A stretch of 64,000 bases of DNA from positions 248,001 through 312,000 of the forward strand of contig CAVWNW010000003.1 in NCBI GenBank assembly GCA_963756425.1. Direction: 5' to 3'. The translations under genes and the position numbers were made by a program. Shown one piece after another: positions 63,061 to 64,000 of this stretch. The notes under the pieces were generated by a model. The model was not told the DNA's origin, ran no database searches, and saw nothing but the letters and a program-made list of their open reading frames with translations. The stretch comes from DASQUK01 sp963756425 (GTDB lineage Bacteria; Actinomycetota; Acidimicrobiia; Acidimicrobiales; VFJN01). Numbering within the stretch: position 1 is the first letter of the stretch; every line of letters starts with the position of its first letter.

Positions 63061-64000
63061 CCGGCCGCCAACCGGTTCTTGGCTACCTCGGCCAGGAACT
63101 CCTCGTTGGTGCGGAACGTCTTCATGCGGTCGATCAGCAGCTCGAGCGCTGCGGCGTTGCCGCCATCGGTGGACGACAGGCCCGACAGGACCCGGCGCAG
63201 CGCCCACACGAGGTTGAGCTGGCCGCGCGGGAACAGCAGCTCCTCGTGGCGGGTGGAGCTGGCGTCGACGTCGATGGCGGGGTAGATCCGGCGCTCGGAG
63301 AGTCGCCGGTCGAGCCGGAGCTCCATGTTGCCGGTGCCCTTGAACTCCTCGAAGATCACCTCGTCCATCTTCGAACCGGTCTCGATGAGCGCGGTGGCGA
63401 GGATGGTCAGCGAGCCGCCCTCCTCGATGTTGCGGGCGGCGCCGAAGAACTTCTTGGGCGGGTAGAGGGCGCCGGAGTCGACGCCGCCGGACATGATTCG
63501 GCCCGTAGCGGGAGCCGCCAGGTTGTACGCCCGCGCGAGACGGGTGATGCCGTCGAGGATGATGCAGACGTCCTGGCCATCCTCGACGAGGCGCTTGGCC
63601 CGCTCGATGGTGAGCTCGGCCACCTGGGCATGCTCCTCGGCCGGGCGGTCGAAGGTGGAGGCGACGACCTCGCTGCCGGGGCTCCTCAGCCAGCGGCGCA
63701 TGTCGGTCACCTCTTCGGGCCGCTCGTCGACGAGCAGCACGATGAGCTTGACCTCGGGGTTGTTGGCCTCGATCGACCGGGCGATCTGCTTCATGATCGT
63801 GGTCTTGCCCGCCTTGGGAGGCGAGACGATGAGGCCCCGCTGGCCCTTGCCGATGGGCGAGAGCAGGTCGACGATGCGGGCCGTCATGTTCGACCCGTCC
63901 TCGGTGGTCTCGAGAGCGAGCTTGTCGTCGGGGAACAGCGGCGTAAGGTCCTCGAAGCGCCGGCGCCCGCGCGCCTCCTCGGGGTCCTTGCCGTTGACCA
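63057..64000 (-). CDS. rho: Transcription termination factor Rho, 5' end outside window
   Basis: The C-terminal ~314 residues of Rho, continuing beyond the window edge. The segment RRRFEDLTPLFPDDKL is followed by the ATPase domain: P-loop SPPKAGKTTIMKQIA, LLVDERPEEVTDM (Walker B area with catalytic Glu), DGITRLARAYN and the Q/R-loop region SGGVDSGALYPPKKFFGAA. The N-terminal RNA-binding domain and any actinobacterial insert are not visible. Head gene of the conserved rho-rpmE-prfA-prmC block. Confidence 0.96.
   Translation of the reverse strand, partial: VNGKDPEEARGRRRFEDLTPLFPDDKLALETTEDGSNMTARIVDLLSPIGKGQRGLIVSPPKAGKTTIMKQIARSIEANNPEVKLIVLLVDERPEEVTDMRRWLRSPGSEVVASTFDRPAEEHAQVAELTIERAKRLVEDGQDVCIILDGITRLARAYNLAAPATGRIMSGGVDSGALYPPKKFFGAARNIEEGGSLTILATALIETGSKMDEVIFEEFKGTGNMELRLDRRLSERRIYPAIDVDASSTRHEELLFPRGQLNLVWALRRVLSGLSSTDGGNAAALELLIDRMKTFRTNEEFLAEVAKNRLAAG

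Overview
The window is a roughly 70% G+C, gene-dense bacterial chromosome segment with GTG starts as common as ATG. An actinobacterial host is indicated by several features: a complete GlgE alpha-glucan pathway, a class II GlpX fructose bisphosphatase, a SARP-type (wHTH-BTAD) regulator, a Mycobacterium-type RpiB with a catalytic Glu, and atpZ-atpI leading the ATP synthase operon. The gene mix and the many promoters placed right at start codons fit class Acidimicrobiia; that placement is inference. No rRNA, tRNA, CRISPR array, insertion sequence, prophage or replication origin was seen.

Layout. (1) 1-5 kb: end of an SGNH-like protein, an amidase, an SRPBCC protein overlapping a PPOX-family protein, a zinc-finger rhomboid protease and an MFS transporter. 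(2) 5-30 kb: storage-glucan and trehalose metabolism (glgB, mak, treS, glgE, glgP), interleaved with a large secreted subtilase, an arylsulfatase, a secreted M28 aminopeptidase, a MalT/SARP hybrid regulator, a DHA2 exporter and an acyl-CoA dehydrogenase. (3) 30-41 kb: DUF4328 membrane protein, enoyl-CoA hydratase, meaB, NifU-like protein, MFS transporter, L,D-transpeptidase-like lipoprotein, small hydrolase, J-domain protein, an internally duplicated protein, glpX, an SDR, a 2'-5' RNA ligase-like protein and a secreted lipase. (4) 41-49 kb: the complete F1Fo ATP synthase operon atpZ-I-B-E-F-H-A-G-D-C on the minus strand. (5) 49-64 kb: a GNAT and an acyl-CoA ligase on the plus strand, then minus-strand wecA-like, glyA, rpiB, low-molecular-weight phosphatase, CBS transporter-like protein, unknown protein, tsaC, prmC, prfA, unknown protein, rpmE and rho. 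Ignoring insertions, this is the old conserved order rho-rpmE-prfA-prmC-tsaC-ptp-rpiB-glyA-...-atp also known from Bacillus.

How the genes work together. TreS isomerises trehalose and maltose, Mak makes maltose-1-phosphate, GlgE adds maltosyl units to glucan, GlgB branches it and GlgP degrades it, so synthesis and recycling of alpha-glucan are covered locally. The 49-64 kb block serves translation (rho, L31, RF1 and its methylase, TsaC), one-carbon and pentose metabolism, the first step of lipid-linked glycan synthesis and ATP synthesis.

Sequence quality matters here. Seven genes carry a single-base frameshift (six +1, one -1), mostly in G/C-rich runs: mak, the M28 peptidase, the L,D-transpeptidase-like lipoprotein, the duplicated-domain protein, atpZ, the wecA-like gene and the unknown gene between prfA and rpmE. 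Two of these create false gene fusions (Mak-GlgB and AtpZ-AtpI). They look more like assembly errors than biology. Other signals worth attention are a recurring TANNNT box 6-9 nt before start codons (leaderless transcription), two families of dispersed palindromic intergenic repeats, a four-hairpin array after glgP, a signal-peptide-bearing atpF and the hybrid regulator convergent with glgE.
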